Part shown: in pieces, positions 25,586 through 35,000 of the stretch
How the letters are laid out: each line of letters opens with the position of its first letter
Numbering within the stretch: position 1 is the stretch's first letter
Source: Parachlamydiales bacterium
GTDB taxonomy: Bacteria; Chlamydiota; Chlamydiia; Chlamydiales; JABDDJ01
NCBI GenBank assembly: GCA_041671045.1
Contig: JBAZCF010000002.1
Location: forward strand, 1 to 64,000
Length of the DNA: 64,000 nt
Direction: 5' to 3'
Notes under the pieces: generated by a model
Told to the model about the DNA's origin: nothing
Database searches by the model: none
Seen by the model: only the letters and a program-made list of their open reading frames with translations
Made by a program: the position numbers and the translations under genes

Positions 25586-25907
25586 GATAGTCCTCTATGG
25601 AGAGTATGCAGACACAGGTAACGGCATTCCAATCAATCGCATGGTCACAAGTGCGTGGTATGGGTTCATCAGCGCACTCTAAGATCAGCTTTGTCCCTCC
25701 GTGGAGACTAAGGCTGAACTGTCCCAATCGCTTGCCTTTAAGTGGATGCGGTCTTCCCGCGATCAGCTCTCCTACATTTGTTACGGATAGTAGATCCATT
25801 AATCGTGTTTTAATTTTCTCGGCACATAGGCTCCCATATTTACGCCGCATGGATTTTTCGTTTTCACAAATATCTTTAAGTTCACGCGTGGCAAATTCAA
25901 TAATCAC
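25578..25907 (-). CDS. higB: HigB/RelE-type toxin
   Basis: 109 residues of the HigB plasmid-maintenance family: a basic helix with KSMRRKYGSLCAEKIKTRL, a central GRPHPLKGKRLGQFSLSL stretch and a closing strand VTCVCILSIEDYHD ending in the usual YH-D. These toxins cleave mRNA on the ribosome. The start is GTG at 25907. It precedes the antitoxin gene and the two overlap, which is the normal HigBA order. A palindromic operator sits 42 bases upstream. Confidence 0.88.
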   Translation of the reverse strand: MIIEFATRELKDICENEKSMRRKYGSLCAEKIKTRLMDLLSVTNVGELIAGRPHPLKGKRLGQFSLSLHGGTKLILECADEPIPRTCDHAIDWNAVTCVCILSIEDYHD

Positions 25908-25948
25908 AAGCGCACCTGTGGAAGCTGATTTCGTTGTCGATAAATTTA

Positions 25949-25967
25949 ATATACCAAATTGGTATAT
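25949..25967. promoter_or_regulatory. 19-bp palindromic operator of higBA
   Basis: ATATACCAA-A-TTGGTATAT is a perfect inverted repeat with 9-base arms, in the right place ahead of the HigB start and inside the likely core promoter. It is the expected binding site of the HigA HTH dimer, giving autoregulation. Confidence 0.8.
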
Positions 25968-26006
25968 AATTTTTAAGATCTTTTTTTAGATAAGCCTAAT
26001 TTATGA

Positions 26007-26270
26007 TTAATCTTTCCAATTCCACCACTTAAGCAATGCGGGATCGTGGGAAGAATGCGATGCAAAATAGACAGCGCAACGGAAGACATAAAGCATGCAG
26101 CGGTCAACTCTGCATTTTTGCAAATCGCATAGCCTTTCATACATTTCTTCCGGATCCAGGTTCTTCAATTCATTGACCGACCTGAAGCCTAAATCATAGA
26201 GATCTTCGGAAATTTCCTTTCCTACACCGGGGATACGACGAAAATCCTTGAGGCTGTCTTTTTTTATCAT
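26007..26270 (-). CDS. Helix-hairpin-helix protein, Cdd1/pathogenicity-locus family
   Basis: 87 residues. LKDFRRIPGVGKEISEDLYDLG and the following helix give a helix-hairpin-helix with the GVG turn, and CRVDRCMLYVFRCAVYFAS then KWWNWKD at the end match the Cdd1 (pathogenicity locus) family of small DNA-binding-like proteins. Its role is not known; the HhH suggests non-specific DNA contact. It is probably not part of the HigBA operon, because the operator lies between them. Confidence 0.8.
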   Translation of the reverse strand: MIKKDSLKDFRRIPGVGKEISEDLYDLGFRSVNELKNLDPEEMYERLCDLQKCRVDRCMLYVFRCAVYFASHSSHDPALLKWWNWKD

Positions 26271-26488
26271 AACCTTTCTGCTTTATTGAAATTATCTACG
26301 AAATCTTGTTCATAACTTTGCTACAACCTATCCATCGTAGATAACTTAGCTAGTTGCCGACAAGTTGTAAACAGGATATAAACAAATCAATTACCAGGGA
26401 AAACCCCCTAGTTATAAACTTTCCCACACCCCCTTAGGGGAAGAGAAAAAGAATATATCTAATTTATCCTCTAAAGGAGCTGTGTAAA
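26271..26488. other. Intergenic region with DnaA-box-like repeats
   Basis: TTATCTACG at 26292-26300 and its inverted copy at 26336-26344 form a 10-bp inverted repeat (26292-26301 / 26335-26344). TTATGAACA lies inverted at 26307-26315. They are one or two bases from the DnaA consensus TTATNCACA. The region also holds a CCCC/GGGG hairpin at 26431-26440 and the AAAGGAG site of the next gene. Confidence 0.4.
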
Positions 26489-27160
26489 ATGTCTAGGAAC
26501 GCACTTATGAAAGATCTTTCAACATCCGCCTTTTTTGAAACACGGGGCTATATCCACGAAAAGCTATTCAATGGCTGCCATTATCCATGGGAAGCTTTAA
26601 GCCAAATTGGAGAGTATCTGAAGAATGTACGTGGAAATGCTGAGGAGTATGATCTTCCGCTTGGTTCTTGGATCATCCATCCAGAAACAGTATTTTTTGA
26701 AGAAGATTGTATTGTTGAACCAGGCGCTTATATTCAGGGCCCTTGTTACATCGGCCGTGGAACAATCATCCGCAATGGAGCTTACATTCGAGGAAACGTA
26801 GTCACGGGAACGCATTGCGTGATCGGACATACTACCGAGATAAAAAACTCTATTTTGCTTAATGCGGTCCATGCAGCGCATTTCGCGTACATAGGTGATA
26901 GCATCCTTGGGAACAACGTTAATTTGGGCGCTGGAGTCAAATTAGCTAACTTGCGGTTGGATGGAAATCAGATCATCATTGAGTCGGATGACGATAAGAT
27001 AAATACAGGCCTTAGAAAATTCGGCGCTATCATTGGCGATGGATCCCAAATTGGGTGCAATGCAGTGTGCAATCCAGGCACATTAGTGGGTCAAAAGTCT
27101 GTTTGGCACCCTTGTATCAACAAAGGTGGAATCATTGCAGCCGGCAGCATTGTTAAATAA
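26489..27160 (+). CDS. Left-handed beta-helix acyltransferase, GlmU C-domain-like
   Basis: 223 residues. Residues about 60-215 are hexapeptide repeats (IVEPGA, YIQGPC, YIGRGT, YIRGNV, VVTGTH, VIGHTT), as in the acetyltransferase half of GlmU and related sugar-nucleotide transferases. The end with AIIGDGSQIGCNAVCNPGTLVG closes the helix. There is no pyrophosphorylase domain. Probably acetylates an amino sugar phosphate for cell-envelope synthesis; the exact substrate is uncertain. AAAGGAG ribosome site well placed. Confidence 0.82.
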   Translation: MSRNALMKDLSTSAFFETRGYIHEKLFNGCHYPWEALSQIGEYLKNVRGNAEEYDLPLGSWIIHPETVFFEEDCIVEPGAYIQGPCYIGRGTIIRNGAYIRGNVVTGTHCVIGHTTEIKNSILLNAVHAAHFAYIGDSILGNNVNLGAGVKLANLRLDGNQIIIESDDDKINTGLRKFGAIIGDGSQIGCNAVCNPGTLVGQKSVWHPCINKGGIIAAGSIVK

Positions 27161-27190
27161 TCGTCGATAACTTTGTCAGTAAACTTTCGC

Positions 27191-27220
27191 AAGGGCAGGT
27201 TATGTCCATAACTTGCCCTT
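27191..27220 (+). terminator. Terminator-like stem-loop after the acyltransferase gene
   Basis: A 14-bp stem with one G-T pair (27191-27204 with 27207-27220) and a very tight loop; only a short T run follows. It also overlaps DnaA-box-like motifs at 27200-27208 and 27220-27228, so it might serve another purpose. Confidence 0.5.
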
Positions 27221-27446
27221 TATGCACAACTTGCAAACCTCCCTTAAACATAAGATCTCTCTAGGAAAACAGGCTGTTTATGAACATTTCCACCCTCTCT
27301 TATGAGAATGAGAAATGTTATATATAAATATCTATTACTTAAGAGAAGTGGAATGTTCACCGTTGAGCTTCATATATAATTAATATACTTTTAATTTTAA
27401 CTAAATATTCAGTTTATTATACTAAAGTTATAAAACAAGGATGTTT

Positions 27447-28865
27447 ATGATTAATAAAGTATCAGATTTTGCAGCTAAAGCAGATGATTATATCGCTTTA
27501 ATTCCAGGCGTAAGTACTGTAAATATCATATTCAACACGATTGAGCGTATCGCCGTTCATAGTGCGAAAAGCAAGGTCAATGATCCCTATCTTAAAAAAG
27601 CGACCACCAAATCCTTTTATCGTAGTCTATCCGAATTTATCCCCGTTTTTGGGAATGTAGCTATCTTAGTAAAAAAGCAATTAGACACCAAAAAAGCAGA
27701 AAAAGCTGCGAAATCTGAAGCATCATTACAAAAAAAAGAGATTCAAAAACCTGAAGTCGTCACTAATGAATCATCCGAGATACTAACAAAAATTCACGAT
27801 GCCTTAGATCAATTTTCCGGAAATGACATTCTAAAATTAGGATTAGTTTATTTAAACGCACCAAATAATCTAAAAGATGAAACTCTTGCTTCGGATCTAT
27901 TTTTATTAGGAGCTACCGTAAAAAAAGATCCCGAATGCACCCATCAACTTGCTACAATGTATTTAAGTGGGGAAGGCGTAGAAAAGAACGAAAAAAAAGC
28001 TTATGAATTGTTTCATGCAGCTGCAGAGAATGGACACCGCCCTTCCATTGTGCAATTGGCGACAATGCTTTTGAATGGAGTGGGAGTAGAAAAAAATCCA
28101 GGCCTTGCGTTGGAGTTGTTAAAAAAACTTCCCGGCAATTCATTTGTTTCTGATCCTGAAAGCCATAAAAAAGAAATTGACGCAGATCTACGTCAGCTTA
28201 AATCAGGGACCGTCGAATCAGAAAATCAATATATTAGTATTGCATTGAGATATGTAGATAATAATAATTTTGTAGATGCATATAAATGTTTTAAACGTGC
28301 TCCTCAAACTGGATTAAAAACTTTTGTTGCATTTGGAGAATTATGTGTGGCTAGAGGCGAACTGGAGCTAGCACTAAGAACATATCAACAGATAATTAAA
28401 ATAGCGCAGCAAACAAATTATAATGTTCCTAGTTTAGAACTTGCCGAAAGATTTATTGCTCTAGGTAAAGCCTTTGAAGAAAAGGCAAATGCACAATCTC
28501 CCAAAGATAAAGCGCTTGAAGCTAAAGCTTTTGAATGTCTGCTGATTGCAGCGCGTAGTGGAAATAAGGATGCTATGTTTGAAGCCGCTCAAAAATATAA
28601 AGTAAAAGCAAAACCGACACCTACTGATAAGGCACAAATACATTCTTGGTTAGAAAGAGCGGCGGAATTCGGGCATATAGATGCGATGAGAGAGATGGGT
28701 AAAGGATTAAGGAATCAGAAAGACTTAGGATGGTTAACAAAAGCAGCGCAAAAAAATGATGTGGAAAGCATTAAGTTATTAATCGATTACTATAACCGAA
28801 TTTCTAAGCCTGAGATGGCGGTAGACTATTCAAAACGATTGAGAAAACTAGAAAAAGAATCTTAA
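27447..28865 (+). CDS. Sel1-repeat (TPR-like) protein
   Basis: About 472 residues. Sel1-type repeats are clear in the middle: CTHQLATMYLSGEGVEKNEKKAYELFHAAAENGH and the following unit with LLNGVGVEKNPGLALELL, and degenerate units run to the C-terminus (AKAFECLLIAARSGNKDAMFEAA). Sel1 proteins are protein-interaction scaffolds and in intracellular bacteria are often exported. There is no signal peptide; the first 50 residues have a hydrophobic patch near AALIPGVSTVNIIF. The frame begins at ATG 27441, but the AAGG site is better spaced for ATG 27447. Confidence 0.8.
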   Translation: MINKVSDFAAKADDYIALIPGVSTVNIIFNTIERIAVHSAKSKVNDPYLKKATTKSFYRSLSEFIPVFGNVAILVKKQLDTKKAEKAAKSEASLQKKEIQKPEVVTNESSEILTKIHDALDQFSGNDILKLGLVYLNAPNNLKDETLASDLFLLGATVKKDPECTHQLATMYLSGEGVEKNEKKAYELFHAAAENGHRPSIVQLATMLLNGVGVEKNPGLALELLKKLPGNSFVSDPESHKKEIDADLRQLKSGTVESENQYISIALRYVDNNNFVDAYKCFKRAPQTGLKTFVAFGELCVARGELELALRTYQQIIKIAQQTNYNVPSLELAERFIALGKAFEEKANAQSPKDKALEAKAFECLLIAARSGNKDAMFEAAQKYKVKAKPTPTDKAQIHSWLERAAEFGHIDAMREMGKGLRNQKDLGWLTKAAQKNDVESIKLLIDYYNRISKPEMAVDYSKRLRKLEKES

Positions 28866-28896
28866 TTAAGAGGTAATATCTTAATATCTTAATTTC

Positions 28897-29157
28897 TTAA
28901 TTCGAGTGAGGTTTTCTATCTGTTTTAATTTCCATATGATTTGCAAAAGGATAGGTTGTATTGGAGGCCTTTTGTAGTTGCTCCCAAAATCCCCTGTCCA
29001 GCCAACCCCAGCTTCCATTCCAGTACAAAGCAAACCATAACACCCCCCATAAAGGAATAATGACATACGACCACATTAACCAGCGCGGAACGGGCGCGTG
29101 GGCAGAGGTTATTCCTGTATCCCCAAATGTGTCTATTTCTTCGTGGTGTGGTTCCAT
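28897..29157 (-). CDS. Detached CcoP N-terminal segment, cbb3 oxidase, no heme motif
   Basis: 86 residues. The HAPVPRWLMWSYVIIPLWGVLWF stretch (a PRWW-like start of one membrane helix) matches the N-terminal anchor of CcoP, the diheme cytochrome c subunit of cbb3 oxidases, but the protein ends before any CxxCH. It is the last gene of the operon and overlaps the CcoQ-like gene by 25 bases. The heme domains of CcoP may be provided by the giant cytochrome at 32034. An alternative is a small accessory subunit specific to this oxidase. Confidence 0.65.
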   Translation of the reverse strand: MEPHHEEIDTFGDTGITSAHAPVPRWLMWSYVIIPLWGVLWFALYWNGSWGWLDRGFWEQLQKASNTTYPFANHMEIKTDRKPHSN

Positions 29158-29315
29158 GTATCGTTCTCGTCTTCAAAAAGTTGATATTTTACGCTTTCGT
29201 CAAAATCCAGACGTCCTTTCCGCATGAGATAAAAAAACAGCAAAAAGGCTGTCGTCGCAAAAAAAATAATCGTGGCATAAGCCAGCGCCCCGCCAAAAAA
29301 TCCAATGGTATCCAT
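29133..29315 (-). CDS. CcoQ/FixQ-like small membrane subunit
   Basis: 60 residues: one membrane helix (ALAYATIIFFATTAFLLFFYLM) then a charged tail, the plan of CcoQ. Its ATG shares one base with the CcoO stop (TAATG), so it is translationally coupled. CcoQ stabilises the cbb3 complex. Assignment rests on size, topology and position, not on residue identity. Confidence 0.6.
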   Translation of the reverse strand: MDTIGFFGGALAYATIIFFATTAFLLFFYLMRKGRLDFDESVKYQLFEDENDTWNHTTKK

Positions 29316-30574
29316 TAAAGTGTACGGCCCCCTTCAATGATTTCTTTTGTTTTAATGGGGTCTTTGCCTAGCCACCAAGCTTGAGAAGGAGGTGTGATGC
29401 GTGTTCCCTTAGTCATTAAATATTGGAAGATGGCTTCAAATTGATAGTTGGGTATACCGGAGACTCGATGCGTCGTTCCGCGGGGATCATTGTCAAAAAA
29501 GTGCTGGAATGCCGGCATAATAGAGCCTTGGCTGGCTGTTTTAGGAGACCAGAAGTGGGCGCGGTGCCAGTCACGGCTAGGCCGTTTGATGCCGGTGCGT
29601 GATAGGTCGGGGCCAATGCGGTGGGTGCCTGGAAAGGTCACGTTGTCATAGATATATTCATTAGGCGATGAAGGCGGGGCAGGATAGGAGTCTGATCCAT
29701 TCAAAACCACATCTTGGACAAGCGTACGTGTTTGGTCAGTGTGGCAGTACCAGCAACCTTCCAGAGCATAGATGCGCTCCCCTTTTCTGATCAGTTCCTT
29801 ACGCGAAAGAAAACCCATATCGCTACTTCTAAGGGCGGCTAAAGACTCTACGGGTTTACCTTTAGGATCGTACATCCATCCTTTCTTATCATAGTATGTA
29901 TAGTCGATAATACGGTATTCCACAGGGTTGCTAATAAATATGACCCCTAGATTTTGGTGGTAGAGCACATCTTTGGAAGGGTCTAATATCGTATAGTCTT
30001 TATCGATCCAGTTTTCTAGTTGGCTTTGCGTAGGGGCGACAGCAAAGGCTTCCTCCCCTTTCGGTGCGAATAGTTCCATCACCACAAAATCCGGTGCAGA
30101 TTTCTGATCCTTGTTCTCCGCTAGCCATTGCTGCTTCAGCTTTTTGATTAAAGTATCGGCTTTTGTTAGGTTTTCACCTTGCGGGGGCTGTAAAAGAAAT
30201 AGCTGGGAGGTGAGTTTTAATTGCGGATCTTGGTAACGAGTAATGTATTTTTCATATTCCGGTGGCGCGATAATGCGCGTAGTTTCGCTTTCCTGAAAAG
30301 CTAGTAGAGAGAAGTCCTTTTTCAGGTGGTAGACAGCTTGTAGCTCTCCAGGGGTTAATGGTGAGCTACTGATGTACATATGGGGATCGGAGATCTCATA
30401 CATTTGTACTTGATAAGGTGTAGAGGGCTGGGTCCATTCCTTATCAATAAAATAAGGCGCAATTTGTGTCACAAGGACAGCAGAGGCAAACAAAATGGCT
30501 ATGCCCACGATGGTTAAAACAGCTGAAAGTTCTACAGAATTCCAAAAGCCTTTTTTAGGGGTATTGTCTGTCAT
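29315..30574 (-). CDS. ccoO: cbb3 cytochrome oxidase subunit II (monoheme cytochrome c)
   Basis: 419 residues, much longer than the usual CcoO of about 200-240. One N-terminal membrane helix (about residues 13-36) and a single heme c motif CWYCH in YALEGCWYCHTDQTR near residue 273, followed by RIGPDLSRTG and MPAF (likely Met ligand), as in CcoO. The extra 200 residues lie between anchor and heme domain. It passes electrons to CcoN. It overlaps ccoN by 4 bases. Confidence 0.85.
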   Translation of the reverse strand: MTDNTPKKGFWNSVELSAVLTIVGIAILFASAVLVTQIAPYFIDKEWTQPSTPYQVQMYEISDPHMYISSSPLTPGELQAVYHLKKDFSLLAFQESETTRIIAPPEYEKYITRYQDPQLKLTSQLFLLQPPQGENLTKADTLIKKLKQQWLAENKDQKSAPDFVVMELFAPKGEEAFAVAPTQSQLENWIDKDYTILDPSKDVLYHQNLGVIFISNPVEYRIIDYTYYDKKGWMYDPKGKPVESLAALRSSDMGFLSRKELIRKGERIYALEGCWYCHTDQTRTLVQDVVLNGSDSYPAPPSSPNEYIYDNVTFPGTHRIGPDLSRTGIKRPSRDWHRAHFWSPKTASQGSIMPAFQHFFDNDPRGTTHRVSGIPNYQFEAIFQYLMTKGTRITPPSQAWWLGKDPIKTKEIIEGGRTL

Positions 30575-32031
30575 GCGACGGCCTCTTTAGCTGTAAGTGC
30601 AGGTTCTTCTTGTCTAGCGGGGAGGAGGATGGTGTTGAACATGTTGATAACAAAGAGGATGTTACCGCTCAGGATAATGACACCGCCTATAGCTCTTAAG
30701 ACCCACCACATATGCATCTCTGCTACAGTATCAATGAACGTCAAGTTGGCAAGGTTTGCGTGGTATTCTGCATAGGAGGTGCCGTCCGCCCAAGTAGCCC
30801 ATAACATGCCTCTAATGAATCCCCCTATCCAAAGAGGAAGTAAAAAGGGGAAGGTGCCCAGCATATTCAGGTTGAAGTGCCAGTTTGCCAATCGATTAGA
30901 CCATAGGGGTTTACGAGACATTGAAGGAATAACCCAGTATATACCGGCAATAGCAAAAAACGTAAAAGTCGCATAGAGGGAGATGTGAGAGTGACCGATG
31001 ATCCAGTCGTTTTTAGAAGTCAGCTCGCTAACATTTCTGAGTGCTTGGAATGACCCTTGTACACTGGTCAAAAGATAGAAAATAACACCCATAAGGATAA
31101 AGCGAATGGGTGCGCTTTCATTGTATTTATGCCACTCTCCCTTAAGAGTAGCGAATAGGTTAGTTACCGCTGTCCAGACGGGGATAAATAGCCAGATGGA
31201 GAAGACGATAGCAGTCGTCTGAAGCCATTGGGACATGGGACCATGGAGGATGTGGTGTGAGCCTACCCATGCATAGGTGAAGGCGATCGTCCAAAAACCA
31301 ATCATGGAAAGCTTATGGCTGTAAATAGGTGTATTGGCAAATTTGGGTAGGAAATAATAAGCCTGAGCTAATCCCATAGGTGTAAAAATTAGTCCTACAA
31401 GGTTGTGGACATAAAAGAAGTTAAGGTTGACGCGCGACATGCCGCCGGGAACCATCCAGATAGCCCAGAAGCCAAGGATAACTGTAATCGTCGTCCACAG
31501 CATAGTTCCCATAGCATACCAAAGGGAGACGTAGAGCTTGGGGAAGCGCCTTGTCACGATAGTCATGCTTAGGTTGACTACAGCCATCATCCAGGAAGCG
31601 ACAAACCCTACTTTCACAGGATATATCCAAAGATAATCAGGAAATTCAGCATATTCCCATCCGGAGTTAGTTCCGAGAGGATAAGAGTAGATTGTAGGGA
31701 TAAGCGTCACCCACCATAATATGGCAGAGGCAACTCCTAAACGTGGGCTCCATAGCGGCACACCACAAAGGCGGGGAACAAGGAAGTAGAGCAGGCCGAT
31801 ATCTGCGGACAAAAGCCAAAGAAATAATACGTTGCCTACGTGTACCGGGCGGACGCGGCCAAAATGAATATATTCACCGGAGAAGTAGTCAGGAAAAACA
31901 AAAGAGTTGAATGCCATGAAAACGCCCACGGACATTCCTAGGATCATGAAGAGGATTGCAGGATAGACCATCCATTTAACAGGCGTATCCTCGTATTGCG
32001 AGTAGTTTGTAGGAGCCGTAGTTGCGGTCAT
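30571..32031 (-). CDS. ccoN: cbb3 cytochrome oxidase subunit I
   Basis: 486 residues, about 12 membrane helices, heme-copper oxidase catalytic subunit. Heme and copper ligand histidines are seen in HFGRVRPVHVGNV (low-spin heme), VGSHHILHGP (two Cu-B histidines) and IIGHSHISLYATFTFFA (high-spin and low-spin heme histidines). It reduces oxygen to water with high affinity in the cytoplasmic membrane. Lies between the heptaheme cytochrome gene (2-base gap) and ccoO. Confidence 0.95.
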   Translation of the reverse strand: MTATTAPTNYSQYEDTPVKWMVYPAILFMILGMSVGVFMAFNSFVFPDYFSGEYIHFGRVRPVHVGNVLFLWLLSADIGLLYFLVPRLCGVPLWSPRLGVASAILWWVTLIPTIYSYPLGTNSGWEYAEFPDYLWIYPVKVGFVASWMMAVVNLSMTIVTRRFPKLYVSLWYAMGTMLWTTITVILGFWAIWMVPGGMSRVNLNFFYVHNLVGLIFTPMGLAQAYYFLPKFANTPIYSHKLSMIGFWTIAFTYAWVGSHHILHGPMSQWLQTTAIVFSIWLFIPVWTAVTNLFATLKGEWHKYNESAPIRFILMGVIFYLLTSVQGSFQALRNVSELTSKNDWIIGHSHISLYATFTFFAIAGIYWVIPSMSRKPLWSNRLANWHFNLNMLGTFPFLLPLWIGGFIRGMLWATWADGTSYAEYHANLANLTFIDTVAEMHMWWVLRAIGGVIILSGNILFVINMFNTILLPARQEEPALTAKEAVA

Positions 32032-32033
32032 AG

Positions 32034-35000
32034 TCAGGGGGCCTTTTTATTAAAGAGTGATTGGTACAGTTGAACTTGTTGAATATCCATGCGGTTAAGT
32101 TCAGCAAAGTCACTAATCACCCTATATTTAATTTTGAGTAAGTTATCTTGGTCGGCTTTAAGTGCATGCAGGTTTTTCTGAGTTTCCGGTTCCTCAGGTA
32201 ATTTTTCTAATTCCTCTGCTTTTTTCAGAAAGCCACTAATTTTTTGGTCGATAAAAGCGATAATTTCATTTTTATACTGTTCTCTTTTCTCTGCGTCGTC
32301 CCCTAATTCCACAACTAAGCCGTTCTTGGTTAAAGTGAAGTTATCAGAGCCTAGGTGGATCGCTTTAATGTATGTCTCTAATAAAGGAATGGTCTGAAGG
32401 TTGTTAATAATTTTGCTGCCGAGATTAAGCATCATATCTTTTTGTTTAAGAAGGCTAAGGCGTATGTCTTCATAGGTCTTGTCGACATTTCTTAGTGAGT
32501 TCAGCTGACTAAGGGCTTGCAGTTCTGTTTTGTATATTTCTGCTGCCTGTTCAGGGCTAAGTTTGCCTTCTGCTACGGATTGATTGGCTTCCCGCCGCGC
32601 AGTAAGTAATTTGTAATAGGTTTTTTCTGTTTGGGACAGTTTTTCAGAACTGTCTTTTCGCGCAAGGGTGACAGTTTGGATAGATCTATCATACGTATGA
32701 TACAAAGCTGATAGTAACTCGGAGCGGTGGTCTGCCTGTTCACTTAGGGTCCGGATATACATTACTAATTGCATCCGCAGTAAAGATGTTGTCTGATCAC
32801 CCCAGGGCGTCATAGCAGTACCCGGGACGCCATACTTAATGGACCGTAACAGACGCAGGTCGTCGCGGGTGTGCAGCCAGTTTAAGTTGTTAAGCATACG
32901 TGGTTTCGCTTCTGTCATTATAGCTGCGCGGATGCCGCTGCCGTCAGCATCACGTCCGTGGCAGATAGCGCAATGGATTTCGTAGAATCGTTTTCCTTCC
33001 TCTAGATTCTGGGGAGTATAGAATTTTTTCTTAATATAATAGCTTTCAGCGTCTGCTTTATGTGGATCATTAGGAAGGGTGTCGAAATATTGAGCGATGG
33101 AATTGTCTTCTTGTACTTTACCGGCAGAGGGCGTTAAGGCCGCAAACAGGTAGCGCGTATCAATAGGCTGCTTGGCGCTCAGTTGACTTTGCTTAGGCTC
33201 TATCTTCTTTTGGCCGCCTTCGTCTTTCAGCTCTTTTATGACATCTTGAGGGGAGTATTCCCACTTAGGCGTATCCTGTTCATTTTGGATTACTGTGCCC
33301 CCCGGCAGTTGGTTGAACATCCAATCAACAAGTAGCGAGATCTGCTGTTCATTCAGTACAGGTATACCATCGTAACCAAGTTTGTCCTTGGGTGTTTCAC
33401 CCCAAGACGGCATCGGCGTTCCAAGTATTCCGAGTCGGATAGATTCTTTAGCCCGTTTAGGAGTTAAATTACGCATAAATTCGGGGTTGCGGAGGTTTTT
33501 GGGAATGGGGTAGATCCACTCCGCAACGGGGCCATTACCCTGCCTATAGGTTCCGTGGCATTGCGAGCAATGCAGGTCGTAGGCTAGTTCAGGATTAAAC
33601 CCGGTGGCATTCCAGATAGCGTGGACGGCGTCTCTGTTTTTACGTCCAAGAGCATCCAACATGTAAGTTAGAGTGTAAAATTTAGTATCGTCAAAAGGAA
33701 AGACGGGCATGATCGATTTAGCAACCAAAGAGGAAGGATTGCGGAAGTGTTCCATGAGCCAAGTATCGGAGCGGTATACACCCGACCAGTTGGGACGCGG
33801 TCCTATCAATCTTCCTAGACCATATTCTTGGATATAAACCATTAAGACGCGGTGGATACGGTCTTTCCATGCATGGAGTTCTTTTTCACTGTCGGTACCC
33901 TTATCGAGGTATTCATTGTTTTTTGCGCGTGAAGCAAAGATGAAAGAGGGGTAGAGAGCTTCTATTGTTCCGGGTGAGGATGCTTCGATCTCTTCAATGA
34001 TGCCGTTTTTACGGACATTATCGACGATGTGCTTATCGATCTCTGCAGAATAGGCCTCCACAACTTCTATGAGTTTTTTTCCTGTAATAACCTCTGGAAA
34101 GAGAGAGCGAAACCATTTTTGTTCGGCATAAACCTTTTCGAAAGGGACTTTTTCGTCTTTTTGTACGGCGTATCCTACGTTGGAATCAAACCCTTCCAGG
34201 CGATGGCAGGCAGAACATCCTTCTGTTGCAAAGACTTTCATTCCATAACGCACATCTTGGATTTTTTCGGGTGAAACAGGTTTTTCCCAATCCAGTTTTT
34301 TTCCGGCTTCCCACTGCTGTATGGCTATCTTGTAGGCAGCATCAGAAACGGTTTTATTACGTCCATTTTGCCCCAATAAGAATGTTACCAATGCTTCTAG
34401 TTCATTATGGTCGAGATGGAAGTTCGGCATCGTTGAGGTTTTCAGGTCAGCTTGGGGCCATACGATAGATTCTTTAACAAACCAGGGATAGGATGAGCCT
34501 GCATAGGTTAGTTCGGGACCCACGCCTCCGCGGGCCATACCGGCAATACGGTGGCAGGCATAGCAAGCTTGGGTTAAGTAGAGGGAATAGCCTTTATTGT
34601 AGGTATTTAACAGGGCATCGATATCAGATGAAAGGGCCTCGGCTGTTTCCGTATTTTGAACAGTTTGTCTAAATGACAGGTCAGCTAATCCGGCATGTTT
34701 GACGAGGTCTTTTTCATATTGGACAGCATCCCATTTTTGATATAAAGATCCTTTAGCATCGGAGTTGCTACGGGTTGCTGCAATGAATTCTTCTAGGGTT
34801 TGATTTTTGGCAATGGCCTTATTAAGAGATACAATGAGCTTTTCATTCCCTAGAATTTGTATTAGCCTGTTTTGTAAGAATAGGGTTGTAGATTCTAATC
34901 CGCTACTAGGATTAGCATCTACAATATGCTTTAAAGAGCTTAGCTGAGCTGTTTTAAATTGCTGCTGTTCAGGAGATTGGGAGTAATCCTGGACGCTAAG

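Noticed and set aside
28861..28900. Repeated CTTAAT hexamers between convergent genes
   Set aside because: Low-complexity AT sequence without a stable stem or regular spacing.
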